Made by a program: the position numbers and the translations under genes. Under the pieces are notes generated by a model, which was given only the letters and a program-made list of their open reading frames with translations, was not told where the DNA came from and searched no databases. Below, piece after piece: positions 37,001-44,821 of a stretch of DNA of 64,000 bases (position 1 is the stretch's first letter; each line of letters opens with the position of its first letter). Source of the DNA: CAVZRC01 sp963777695 (GTDB lineage Bacteria > Planctomycetota > Planctomycetia > Isosphaerales > Isosphaeraceae); contig CAVZRC010000003.1 in NCBI GenBank assembly GCA_963777695.1, positions 4,712,001 through 4,776,000 of the forward strand, in the 5' to 3' direction.

Positions 37001-39058
37001 GATCGCGCCGAACGGTGCCACGGTGGACACGGAATCGGTGACCACGGTCGACGGCGACGGCACCTACTCGACGCCGACCGGCTACACCCTGCCGACCACC
37101 GGGACCGTCACCGGGAGCTACCAGTGGAACGTCAGCTACTCGGGCGATCCCAACAACGCCCACACCAGCGACATCGACGACCCGACTGGACAGGTGGAAG
37201 TGAACCCGGCCAACCCGACACTGAGCGGCACGCCCAGCGCCTCCAGCGTGACCCTCGGCACGACGGCACCGACCCTCAACGACACGGTTACGCTCTCGAA
37301 CGGCTACTACGAGACGGGCAGCCTGACCGTCACCCTGGTGTACAACAACCAGACCGTCTACACCGACGTGATCGGCCTGGGCGGTGCGTCCGACGCCGGT
37401 GCGCTGAGCTTCAACACCGCCACGTCGGGCAGCACCGCCGGCGGATACATGCTGCCGACCACCGGGACCGTCACCGGCACCTACCAGTGGAATGTCAGCT
37501 ACGCGGGCGACACCAACAACAACCCGGCCAGCGACAACAACGCCGTCGATCAGCAGGTGACGGTCAGCTCGGCGCCGCTGGCGGTACAGAATTTCGAGAT
37601 CGAAGACGGCATCGCGGAACGCTCGTTCATTCAATACCTCGACGTCAACTTCAACCAGGGCGTGTCGTCGTACGCCTCGGTCCTGCAAGACCTGGCGGCC
37701 GGGCTGGCCGGCAGTGATCCCAACGCGTTCGTGGAACTCATGTGGTACGGCGGGAACCTCACGGCCAGCAGCACGCCCGCCGGCACGGTCAATCTCTTCA
37801 ACACCGGCACAACCGCGGCGGTGAACCTGATCGGCAACGATCTCAACATCAACTTTGGACCCAAAGGCATCACCAGCCTCCTCACCGAGACCAGTGTGCA
37901 GGGGACGGGCAGCCCGACCACTAGCTTCGGCGACGGCTGGTACGCGCTGGGGATCGACCCCACCGGAAACCCGAGCAATGGGCAGGCCATCTGGTTGCCC
38001 TTCTTCCGGTTGCTGGGATCGGCCACCGGCGACGAGACGGTGAGCGGGCCCTACACGACCCCGGGCACGGATGCCTACAACGTTTATCATGCCGAAGGGC
38101 AGTTAGGCTCACTGCTGAATGCGGACGTGAACGGCGACGGGACGGTTAACAGCAAGGACTTGCTCGAGGCGATCACCGCCAAGGGACACACCGTCGGCTC
38201 GACCGAGCCGGTGAATTTCCCCGAGTTCCAATTGTTCGCCGGTGCCGCGGCAATGTCGCCTGGAAGCGTCGCCACGATCACGCAAGCGCAGGTACAAACT
38301 TTGCTGCCCCAGGCGATCGATGCCTGGAAGGCCGCGGGCCTGGGTGCGGCCGGCGTGCAACAGCTCGAGGACGTGCAGGTCCAGGTGGGCAACTTGGCGC
38401 GGGCATCCTGGGCCTGGAAGCGGCCGGCGCGATCACAATCAATCAGACCGCCGCGGGCAACAACTGGTACGTGGGCGCAGTCAGCAGCTCGAGTCCGGCA
38501 TTCGGCCCGGCCGGTGCGGACAGCGAGGCGCTGGCCGTGCCCGGGAGCCCGGCCGTCACTGACGTCGATCTCTTGACCGTACTCGAGCACGAGCTGGGCC
38601 ATGTCCTCGGGCTGGCCGACAACAACCAGCCCGGCGATCTCATGGACATCGCTCTGGGGCTTGGCGTCCGCCGGTCGCCGACGGCTCTGGATCTGGCGAC
38701 GATCGCCCAGGATTCGGGCCCCGCGGTAGCCGCCTCGGGGGCCGGCGTCGTCTCGAACGGGACGCCGAGCCCGGTCCCGACCAGCGGATCCTTCTCGCAA
38801 GCGACGGTCGACGCCGCCCTGGCATCGATGATGGGCCCGACAGTCGAGAGCGGCAATACGCCGGCTCCGGTCGTGAATGCGGGCCGGATCTCCCTCGTCG
38901 ACGGCGCCGGGAAAACGAAGGGCAAGGACCGGAGGCGACAGGCCACCCTGCCGTTCTCCCGCCGCCTCCTCTCCTCGCTGTTTCTCCACAAGGACCGCAG
39001 CATGGGCCAGTCATCGGTCGTCGATCCCAAGACGCCTTGGAATGAGCACGGCCGGTGA
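7018..39058 (+). CDS. Giant modular LEPR-XLL/LktA-like adhesin, about 10,680 codons, eight single-base frameshifts
   Basis: I read this as one gene because each interrupted frame is continued, within the same repeat or domain, by another frame on the same strand without a new start signal. The only good ribosome binding site is AGGGAG (7004-7009), 8 bases before the ATG at 7018. Breaks lie near 7930, 9178, 12184, 17333, 19163, 22215, 36497 and 38396. Order: basic N-terminus with ELERRTLLS; LktA-like filamentous repeats; a near-identical super-repeat block; NGExVxYSL repeats; GNDTFN repeats; four L-type-lectin-like domains; glycine-rich region; beta-propeller; about nine PKD-like domains; Ig-like repeats; dockerin-like loop; HExxHxxGxxD motif; basic C-terminal tail. 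The longest uninterrupted piece alone codes for 4,751 residues. Composition is Ala/Thr/Ser/Asn/Gly-rich with almost no Cys, as in secreted fibres. A role in adhesion, biofilm or prey contact is inference. Confidence 0.8.
7132..7158 (+). other. LEPR-XLL-type N-terminal motif of the giant protein
   Basis: The codons read ELERRTLLS at about residues 39-47, after an Arg/Lys-rich segment (SSKRRRRWKSPE). This matches the LEPR-XLL signature (typically LExRxLLS) found near the N-terminus of very large planctomycete proteins, thought to act in targeting or processing. No classical signal peptide is visible. Confidence 0.75.
7400..13420 (+). repeat. LktA-like filamentous adhesin repeats, first block
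   Basis: Roughly 50-70-residue units recur: a glycine/alanine strand with VAxAVxxN(V/I), a short xTxAxI(D/G)xGAxV strand, then GxVTVxA. Examples are GIGAAVALNLVDASTEAEI, GVAGAVAINIVSDTSQALIE and GIGASLALNVISDTTQSEV. The pattern is the one used for the leukotoxin LktA family of filamentous adhesins and suggests a long beta-solenoid. Acidic, low-complexity linkers interrupt it, notably around 9370-9590 and 10700-10900. Confidence 0.65.
11329..11952 (+). repeat. Three tandem GxGIPxGTTI repeats
   Basis: Three copies of about 65-70 residues follow one another, each with VTGI(S/G)xTxGL, GExVTGxGIPxG(T/S)TI and a TITLS strand. Related single copies occur near 12470-12600 (GVGITPGTTIANI) and 17085-17210 (GPGIQPGTTITAI). 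The short strand-turn-strand pattern resembles modules seen in many giant environmental adhesins; function unknown. Confidence 0.7.
14535..14736 (+). repeat. 202-base perfect direct repeat, copy 1
   Basis: Identical to 16503-16704, offset 1,968 bases. It encodes a YKYVGSQPITVTGTY to TTEKYSD module with repeated (G)DxVYxYxGS and aromatic positions, loosely like small chitin-binding (CBM5/12-type) modules. The flanks (14464-14765) are also nearly identical, with only about ten mismatches. Confidence 0.85.
16503..16704 (+). repeat. 202-base perfect direct repeat, copy 2
   Basis: Identical to 14535-14736. The near-identical flanks span about 16432-16733. The offset of 1,968 bases equals exactly 656 codons, so loss or gain of one unit would keep the frame. 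Confidence 0.85.
17215..23320 (+). repeat. Scattered NGExVxYSL / GLTPGTTYYVI repeats
   Basis: A unit of about 75 residues, with NFSNGExVxYSLAPG, GLTPGTTYYVINAT and FQLAA, occurs near 17215-17470, 21000-21240, 21830-22130 and 23145-23320, with shorter relatives at 21310-21700 and 22130-22260. They sit between blocks of filamentous repeats, like spacer domains. Two of the frameshifts (17333 and 22215) fall inside them. Confidence 0.6.
25480..26700 (+). repeat. GNDTFN-type repeats
   Basis: Motifs such as AGNDTFNITA, AGNDTFNVSG, GSGSDTLNIT, ADDTLSLTT and GDDTFNVYH recur at irregular spacing. They resemble the GGxGxDxL/F beta-roll style of calcium-binding repeats but are more divergent. The segment lies between the filamentous part and the lectin-like domains. 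Confidence 0.5.
27850..30446 (+). repeat. Four tandem L-type-lectin-like domains
   Basis: Four copies of about 200-210 residues (about 27850-28446, 28519-29144, 29161-29785 and 29812-30446) each show W(Q/Y)(L/V)NG/NN, SLTLT, (S)AFYTTPV, GFTATFTYT, (A)NGVAFVVQD, ALGxxGxxLGYxGI, SVAVALxxF, TITYDA and GFTGATG. This order is that of bacterial legume-lectin-like (L-type) carbohydrate-binding domains. Copies 2 and 3 are close to identical over their first 130 bases; copy 4 is the most divergent. Confidence 0.75.
30469..31480 (+). repeat. PGRS-like glycine-rich segment
   Basis: About 330 residues dominated by GG, GGxGG and GGTGGT runs, based at DNA level on 9-base GGCACCGGC-type units (for example 31318-31392). 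Two non-glycine islands interrupt it (EILYNNNLLVITG and AFAIVAEGSIYLNAG). Such segments form polyglycine-like sheets or flexible stalks; here it links the lectin-like domains to the propeller. Confidence 0.8.
32110..33090 (+). other. YVTN/lactonase-like beta-propeller domain of the giant protein
   Basis: At least six blades with xxVAVSPDGxxVYV(T) patterns are visible, for example AVTVSPDGNNVYALS, VVVSPDGQNVYVTE, LAISQDGKDLFAIS, VAVSHDDQYVYVTG and VALSDDDRYVYVTG. It is a typical seven-bladed YVTN propeller of about 320 residues, which usually serves binding rather than catalysis in large surface proteins. Confidence 0.8.
33960..36880 (+). repeat. About nine PKD-like domains, six with WGDGT
   Basis: Domains of 85-120 residues follow one another. 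The PKD hallmark WGDGT occurs at about 34435, 35350, 35670, 35985, 36295 and 36655, each followed by HxY and TVTVSV(x)D strands. Three further domains (around 33960, 34610 and 34970) keep the fold pattern but lack the hallmark. They form a rigid stalk near the C-terminus. The frameshift near 36497 lies between two of them. Confidence 0.8.
36880..37580 (+). repeat. Two Ig-like repeats of the giant protein
   Basis: Two copies share GGYEETGTLTFTL / NGYYETGSLTVTL, a YxLPTTGTVTG(S/T)YQWNVSY segment and (S/A)GDxNN. They are Big/Ig-like beta-sandwich domains directly before the C-terminal enzymatic-looking part. Confidence 0.6.
38124..38162 (+). other. Dockerin-like calcium loop of the giant protein
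   Basis: The codons read DVNGDGTVNSKDL, a perfect EF-hand-like dockerin type I loop (DxNxDGxxxxxD). Only one clear loop is visible, whereas full dockerins have two. In planctomycetes such loops often occur close to the end of large exported proteins. Confidence 0.65.
38588..38620 (+). other. HExxHxxGxxD zincin motif of the giant protein
   Basis: The codons read HELGHVLGLAD after VTDVDLLTVLE, the layout of a zincin metal site (two His, Glu as base, Asp as third ligand). GDLMDIALGLGVRR follows. The pattern recurs at the C-terminus of large planctomycete proteins. Whether it is an active protease is unknown. Confidence 0.7.
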
Positions 39059-39197
39059 GGCCGATCCCGATGGATTCGTTTCGACTCTACACCCGAATGA
39101 CAAGACAAGAATGGACAACTCGCTCCGACAATCGAGCTGCGAACCAACGATCCCTGACACAGTCGCCTGGAACCTCCCTGAGAAAGGTATGACGGCA

Positions 39198-39878
39198 ATG
39201 AACCGCTTGATTCGAGCATCCGCGTGCACCATAATCCTGCTCGGTCTGACCGCGACCCGCGCCCGAGGGGATCTGACCATCGGCGCGAGTCCCGTGGGTA
39301 TCCTACCTGGCGGCACCGTGACCATGGACCTCACCATCACGTCCAACAGCGCCGATACCCTCTCGCAGTTTGACCTCGAGCTGGCCATCAACCAGGTGGC
39401 GGGGCCGACCTCGCAACTGATTTTCACGACAGCCCAGCCCAATCCGTACGGCAATCCGAAGTACGTGTTCGATAACGATAGCTGGGGCACGCAATCTGAT
39501 AGCCCGTTCTGGAGCCTGCCACTCACACCTACAAGCATACTCGGCGGAGATACTGCCGGCGCATTCCCGACAATAAGCTACGTGACGATCCCCGCCACTG
39601 CCGGAGATCCCCAATCGTATCTGGCCTCGGTGCAATTCCAGGTGCCGCCGACGGCGGCGATCGGCGATCAGTTTCAGATTTCGCTGGTGACGACGGGTCC
39701 CCAAGCGGCGAATACGTATTTCGACGATCAATATGGGAACCCGTTGACCATCACGTCGTCTTACGTGGGTACGGTATCGGTCGTGCCGGAGCCGTCGACG
39801 TTCCTGCTGATGGCGATCTCGAACCTGGGCATCCTGCTTTATCTCAGGCTCAGCAAGCAAGCGAAGTTGCCGGAATGA
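39198..39878 (+). CDS. PEP-CTERM sorted exported protein with cohesin-like body
   Basis: The 226-residue product starts with a signal peptide (MNRLIRASACTIILLGLTA to RARG) and ends with the PEP-CTERM sorting signal: VVPEPSTF, a hydrophobic helix (LLMAISNLGILLYL) and a basic tail (RLSKQAK). Exosortase cuts such proteins and hands them to the envelope or extracellular matrix. The body (ILPGGTVTMDLTITSNSAD, FDLELAI, YLASVQFQVP, IGDQFQISLV) has the strand pattern of cohesin-like or choice-of-anchor beta-sandwiches. It lies 140 bases after the giant gene, same strand. I prefer ATG 39198 (AAAGG 10 bases upstream); ATG 39189 adds three residues. The frame is intact. No exosortase gene is in the window. 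Confidence 0.85.
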   Translation: MNRLIRASACTIILLGLTATRARGDLTIGASPVGILPGGTVTMDLTITSNSADTLSQFDLELAINQVAGPTSQLIFTTAQPNPYGNPKYVFDNDSWGTQSDSPFWSLPLTPTSILGGDTAGAFPTISYVTIPATAGDPQSYLASVQFQVPPTAAIGDQFQISLVTTGPQAANTYFDDQYGNPLTITSSYVGTVSVVPEPSTFLLMAISNLGILLYLRLSKQAKLPE

Positions 39879-39888
39879 TCCTGAATCC

Positions 39889-39966
39889 TGGCCATGGGAC
39901 GACTCCAACGCCACGGCAATCGAATTGTGGCCATGGGACGACTCCCATGCTACCGCGACGATCTTG
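39889..39966 (+). repeat. Diverged 39-base tandem duplication
   Basis: Two adjacent 39-base units share their first 18 bases exactly (TGGCCATGGGACGACTCC) and about half of the rest. One frame translates both as WPWDDS(N/H)ATAxxL. It begins 11 bases after the PEP-CTERM stop codon. It may be the trace of a degraded coding sequence or a local duplication. Confidence 0.6.
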
Positions 39967-40330
39967 CCAAACTGTTGCCAAGTGCCTCAGAATTCAAAGA
40001 GCAAAGGATTGCGCCGCTCGACGCAACCTCTTATGCCGCTCAGCCCGGCCCAGGGGCTGATGCCCTTGGCTACATGCTTACCATCGGTTGCCCGACTATC
40101 GATACTGACTCGAATCCGACGGCGGAGCGCGCAGGTTCCTGGAGACGGCAGACCTGGGCGATGCGGACCAAAGCGCCATCGCGCACGCGAACTGGGAGCG
40201 GATGTGCGCGGCCATCCGGCGATGAGCGCGATTCCGGGTCGTTGAATCGCGAACGAGTCCCGAAGTTCGGCGAAGGTGGTTTCTCGCGAGCCCTGTCTCC
40301 GCACGACACCACTCGACGTTATCTTAGATA

Positions 40331-40372
40331 AGCCCCGAGCGATCGTGGCAGGGAACGATCGGCCAAGGGGCT
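40331..40372. other. Two-part hairpin upstream of the dioxygenase gene
   Basis: AGCCCC...GGGGCT forms an outer 6-bp stem and CGATCGT...ACGATCG an inner 7-bp stem, separated by a small asymmetric internal loop. There is no T-run behind it, so a leader structure is as likely as a terminator. Confidence 0.35.
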
Positions 40373-40414
40373 TCACCCATCCGATCACTCACTGACCCGG
40401 AGGAATGCACCGTC

Positions 40415-41113
40415 ATGAAGTCTCCAATCCTTCGCCCCGACCGACGCCTTTTCCTGGGTGCCCTCGGCGCCGCCTTTTTCACCACCCGCGGGCTGTTCGC
40501 CGGAGAACTCATCCGCACGCCCTCACTGACCGAAGGCCCCTTCTACCCGGATAAGCTCCCGCTGGACACCGACAACGACCTGCTCATCCTCAACGACAAC
40601 ATCACACCGGCCATCGGCGAGATCACGCACCTCTCCGGGCGGGTGTTGGGCCCGAACGGCAGCCCGATCCGGAATGCGACGGTCGAGATCTGGCAGTGCG
40701 ACGCCAACGAAGTCTACCTCCACACGGGCGACAGCAGCTCGACCCGCAACAAGCAGGACAAGAATTTCCAGGGGTTCGGCCGGTTCACGACCGCTTCCAC
40801 CGGCGAATATTACTTCCGCACCATCAAGCCGGTCCCGTACCCCGGGCGCCCCGCCCCCCACATCCACTTCAAGGTGAAGCGAGGCGGGCGCGAGCTGCTC
40901 ACGACCCAGCTCATGATCGACGGGCACCCGGGCAACGAGCAAGATGGCATCTTCTTCTCGGCCGGCAGCCTGATCGACCGCGAGCTGATCATGACCGACT
41001 TCAAGCCGCTGCCCGGTTCGAAGATCGGCGAGCTGACGGCCCGCTTCGATATCGTCCTGGGCCGCACCCCGGATGAGCAGGTGCTGCAACGCGGCCGGGC
41101 GGCTAATCGCTGA
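40415..41113 (+). CDS. Tat-type exported intradiol ring-cleavage dioxygenase
   Basis: Intradiol dioxygenases use non-haem Fe(III) to open catechol-type rings between the two hydroxyls. The 232-residue protein keeps the family layout: a VxGRVLGxxGxPIxxAxVEIWQ strand (residues 74-93) followed by candidate iron ligands Tyr101 (EVYLHTGD), Tyr142 (VPYPGR), His149 and His151 (PHIHF). The N-terminus (DRRLFLGALGAAFF) looks like a Tat signal, which would export the folded iron enzyme. GGAGGA lies 10 bases before the ATG. Similar exported members occur in soil bacteria and are annotated as protocatechuate 3,4-dioxygenase-like; the true substrate is unknown. The EF-hand protein follows after 76 bases. 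The frame is intact. Confidence 0.88.
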   Translation: MKSPILRPDRRLFLGALGAAFFTTRGLFAGELIRTPSLTEGPFYPDKLPLDTDNDLLILNDNITPAIGEITHLSGRVLGPNGSPIRNATVEIWQCDANEVYLHTGDSSSTRNKQDKNFQGFGRFTTASTGEYYFRTIKPVPYPGRPAPHIHFKVKRGGRELLTTQLMIDGHPGNEQDGIFFSAGSLIDRELIMTDFKPLPGSKIGELTARFDIVLGRTPDEQVLQRGRAANR

Positions 41114-41189
41114 CCGTACGACCGCCTCGTGGCGAGGTCCAGAAGACGGAATCGATCATCACGAACCCCCAACCGATTCGAGGAGACCG

Positions 41190-41880
41190 ATGCGAACCTT
41201 ATTGTTTGCGATCCTGACCTGCGCGGCCCTGACGACGGCCTCGTCGCTGGTGGCACAGCCGCCGGGCCAGGGCCGAGGGAACGGCGCGAGTGCGGCGGGC
41301 ACCGACTTGGTGGCCCAGTTGATGTCGTTCGATCAGAACAAGGACGGCAAGCTGACCAAGGCCGAGCTGTCCGACGAGCGGCTCTACCGCCTGTTCGACC
41401 GCGCGGACACCGACAAGGACGGGACCGTCACTCCGAATGAGCTGAACGCGTTGCAGGTCCGGGAGCGGGCGAACACCCGTGGCCGAACGGGCGGGTTCGG
41501 CGGGCCGGGGGGCTTCGGGGGACCCGGCGGGCCGAGCGGCGGACGGGGCGGCTTCGGCCCCGGCGGGCCGCCTCAGCCTGGCCAGATCCTGCCAGGTATG
41601 CTCCGTCAGCGCCTCGAGTTGACGCCCGAACAGGAGAAGCAGGTCGAACAACCTTCAGAAGGAGGTGGACGCGAAGCTGAACAAGATCCTCACCTCCGAG
41701 CAGAAGGAGCAACTCAAACAGATGCGCGAGCGGGGTCCGGGCGGGTTCGGCCCCGGCGGCCCGCCTCCCGGCGGCGGCGGACCCGGTGGGTTCGGCCCCC
41801 CTCCCGATGGCGACGGACCCCCTCCCGGCGGGCGTCGCAGGCCCGGCGGCGACGCACCGCCTCCCGACGAGGCACCGTAA
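41190..41880 (+). CDS. Exported EF-hand protein with Gly/Pro-rich regions, one frameshift (~41647)
   Basis: AGGAG precedes the ATG at 41190. The protein has a signal peptide (MRTLLFAILTCAALTTASS to AQ), then a pair of EF-hand calcium loops, DQNKDGKLTKAE and DTDKDGTVTPNE, a GGFGGPGG-type linker, a helical segment LRQRLELTPEQEKQVE and, in the next frame, NLQKEVDAKLNKILTSEQKE and a Gly/Pro-rich tail ending in PPPDEAP. The helix continues smoothly across the break when one base is removed, so this is one protein of about 230 residues. Similar small EF-hand, Spy/CpxP-like helical proteins are frequent in planctomycetes. A periplasmic calcium-binding role is likely; a partner is unknown. Confidence 0.75.
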
Positions 41881-41998
41881 GAGACCCGCCCGGGATCGGA
41901 TCCGGGATCGCTGCATCTTCCGGGATGCGGAAAAGCTGCCCTCGACTCTGTCCTTCGAAGCGGATTCCCGACAGCCGAGGGCGGCTGTCCCTCAAGGA

Positions 41999-44214
41999 TC
42001 ATCGGCCATCGACCGCCGGGGATCTTGTCGGCGAGCCGATAGTGACCAGGGGGACGCGGAGGTGGACCCTGGTGCCGAAGCCTGGCCTGGAGTCGATGGT
42101 GATCCGGCCGCCGAGCAGCGCGGCGCAGTTCCTGCATCCCGAGCAGGCCGAGTCCGCCGCCCCGAGCGGCGCGCTGCGCGCGCCGACGCCACGTCGAAGC
42201 CGGCCCCATCATCGTGGACGACCAGGTCCAGCCGCTCCGCGTTCCGCGACAGGGCGACCTCCACCTGGCGCGCCCTGGCATGACGTATGACGTTGGTCAG
42301 CGCCTCCTGCGTGATGCGGAAGCACTCCGTCTCGACCTCGGGCGGCAGGCGGATCTCCGGCGGGTCGGCGGCGAAGTGCCCGACGAACCCCGAGAGTCGT
42401 GCCATGCGATCCAGGTGCGACCGCATCGAGGCCACCAGCCCCAGGTCGTCGAGCATGGAAGGCCGGAGGTCCAGCGAGATGTCCCGGACCTGATGCAGGA
42501 CGCGATCGATCAGCTTTTCGCTCTCCCCGAGGTACGGCGAGGAGCCATATCCATCGCAGGCCGCCTTCACCCGCCGCAGGTTGATCTTCAGCGCCGTGAG
42601 CGACTGGCCGATCTCGTCGTGTAGCTCGCGGGCGATCCGCTTCCGCTCCTCCTCCTGGGATTTCAACAGTTGCCGCGACAGGGTGCGCATCCGTTTGCGG
42701 CCCGATCGCACCTGGTTGAACAGGAGCGCATGCCGGATGGCGATCGCGAGCTGGTCGGCCACCAGGCGCGCGATCTCGAGCCGCTCGGCGTCGAACGAGC
42801 CCGTGCGGTTCGAGGCCAGGGAGAGCGTGCCGATCACCCGGCCCTCGAACGCCATCGGCAACCGGACGTACGACCGGAGCCCGGCCGGCTGGAGGATCCG
42901 GACCACCTCGGATGGCTCCGGCAGGCTGTCAACGTCCTCGACGATTCGCTCCTGGGCCGCGCGGAGCGCCGCGATGTCCTCGGGCCCGAGCGCCTCGAGG
43001 GGCAATTTCGTCCAGGCGGGCAGGAGCGGCTCGCCGGCCCCCACCTCGGCGAGTTTCTCGAGGGTCCGTGCCTCCCAGTCGATCACCCAGACGCCGATCG
43101 ACCAGCATTCGATCAGTTGGCGGAGATAATACAGGGCGGCCGAGGCCACCTCGCGGGGCCGATGGGTCGCCAGGATCGCCTGGTCGATCCGCCGCAGGAT
43201 CGCCAGCCGCTCGGCGTATCGCTCCAGTTGCGCCGCATGCCGCTCGATCTCGGCCTGTCGACAAGCGTCTTCGTAGGCGACGGCGACTTGCCCCGCCAGG
43301 CTCTCGGCCACGCCTTGATCCGCCAGGTTGAACGGTACGCCGCCCGGCTTGTTGACGAAGGCGAGCACGCCGTAGAGCTGGCCCGCCGTGGCCACGGGAA
43401 CGCCGAGGAACGAGGCGGCCGGAGGATGTCCCGGTACGATGATCAACGCCCGTTCCTCGGGGCCGGAGAGACCGGCCCGCAAGCTCACCCGATCGGCGGC
43501 CACACGGCCCAGCAACCCCTCTCCGAGTCCGCCCGGTTCCGGGCGGGCGGACGCCGCGTCAGCTGGGCCCTCGGTCAGGGCGCGGTCGAATCGTACGCCG
43601 CCCTCGTCGAGCATCGCGAGGATGACCTGATGCGAACCGATGATCTCGCGGCCAGCCCGGCAGCATCGCTCGAGCAACCGCACCGGATCCCGCTCGCGGG
43701 CCAACGAGGTCCCCAGGTCGATCAGCGACATGAGCCGGCCATTGGCCGCCTCGAGCTCGTGGACCTTCTCCGCCAGCGTGTCGTTGAGCAGGCGCATGTG
43801 GTCGCGATCGATCTCGCCGGCCGAGGCGACGGTGCCGGAACCCCGATTCAGGTCCAGGACCTCGGCGACCGTCCGCAGGATCTCTTCCGGGTCTATCGAC
43901 TTGATGAGCAGGTGGCTCACGCCGAGTTTCCGCGCCAGGGCACGGGCTTCCCCCTGGTCATAGATGGCCGTGAAGAAGATCACCGGGGTCGTCCCGACGT
44001 GCGGATTGGTCCTGAGCTGACGCACGAATTCGTAGCCGTCCATCCTCGGCATCAGGATGTCGGCGATCACCAGGTCGGGATGGTCGAGGATCGTCATGGC
44101 CAGGGCCTCGGCTCCGCCGGCGGCCTCCCGCATCTCGTGACCGGCGCAACGGAGCAACTCCATCAGCGATTTGCGGTTATCCGGCCGGTCGTCAACGACA
44201 AGGATCGTCGCCAT
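41999..44214 (-). CDS. Hybrid histidine kinase: receiver, two GAF, HisKA_3, HATPase; two frameshifts (~42175, ~42127)
   Basis: The N-terminus is a receiver domain with the acidic pair Asp8/Asp9 and phospho-acceptor Asp52 (DLVIADILMPRMDGYEF). Two GAF-like sensor domains follow (about residues 165-320 and 360-500). Next is a NarX-type dimerisation domain with phospho-histidine in ERKRIARELHDEIGQSLTAL, then the ATPase with N-box ITQEALTNVIRHA and G1 box DDGAGFD. The G2 box (GGGLGLLGM) and the last strands (GGRITIDSRPGFGTRVHL) lie in two other frames, so two one-base errors sit in the ATPase end; removing a T near 42127 restores QERAALLGG. I take ATG at 44214, right before the receiver (MATILVVDDRPDN). 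No output regulator is adjacent. About 735 residues, likely soluble. Confidence 0.85.
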
Positions 44215-44821
44215 AATGAATTCGACCTCGCTCCGCCAGGCGATCGCCTCAGGAGCCTCGAGATCGGCTCGAGCCAACGCCCTGTTCCGCACGATCGGAG
44301 TCGCTCGCGATCGGGATTCGAGGGGCATTCCGCACGGAAATCCCGCTTAAATGTGAGGGGTGATCGAGGGTCTCGAGAGTCTCACGGGAAGCCGCATCGA
44401 TGAATCGACCAGTCATCCGATTGCGAGCCCGCCGACACTTCCGAGGATGATGACTCATTCGGACCGAGTTCCGGGAGCAAACGGGGCGATCTGAAGCGAA
44501 CCGACGACGGGTGTCCGCCAACCGAAACAAATGAAAATCAAAATATCCATACGTTCCGGCATGCAGGATTCACGCGAGGACCTACCCACGACTCGGACTT
44601 CCTGGCCACGCCGACCGAACCATATTAAGCCGAGATCCAATCCATTTGCAAGATGAAATCGATCGTAGGACTCATTATTAAGGATTCGCACAATTTCGAT
44701 GCACCTCGAATCCTCCGGGATCGCGAGCGAACGGCCCTCTCGAATCGTCTCGCCGGGCGGATCGCTCCAAAAGGCGAGTCGGAGTCTCGGTCGGCCTGGT
44801 GAGATTGAGCGAGGACCCTAT
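44215..44821. other. 607-base divergent intergenic region
   Basis: It separates the kinase (minus) from the ceramidase-like gene (plus) and should hold both promoters. Around 44520-44700 it is less GC-rich than its surroundings. No gene, RNA or repeat is supported. Confidence 0.5.

Larger units (their letters stand above)
39879..40414. other. 536-base intergenic stretch with a tandem repeat and a hairpin
   Basis: No supported gene. It holds the 39-base tandem repeat and the hairpin listed separately. Open frames here lack a ribosome binding site and any recognisable family. Confidence 0.5.

Noticed and set aside
7018..39058. Programmed ribosomal frameshifting as the reason for the breaks
   Set aside because: Breaks go in both directions, sit at differing sequences without a common slippery heptamer, and equal breaks occur in most other long genes of the window.
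44455..44691. Small minus-strand open frame between the kinase and ceramidase-like genes
   Set aside because: No ribosome site and no family; lies in a divergent intergenic region that should hold promoters.
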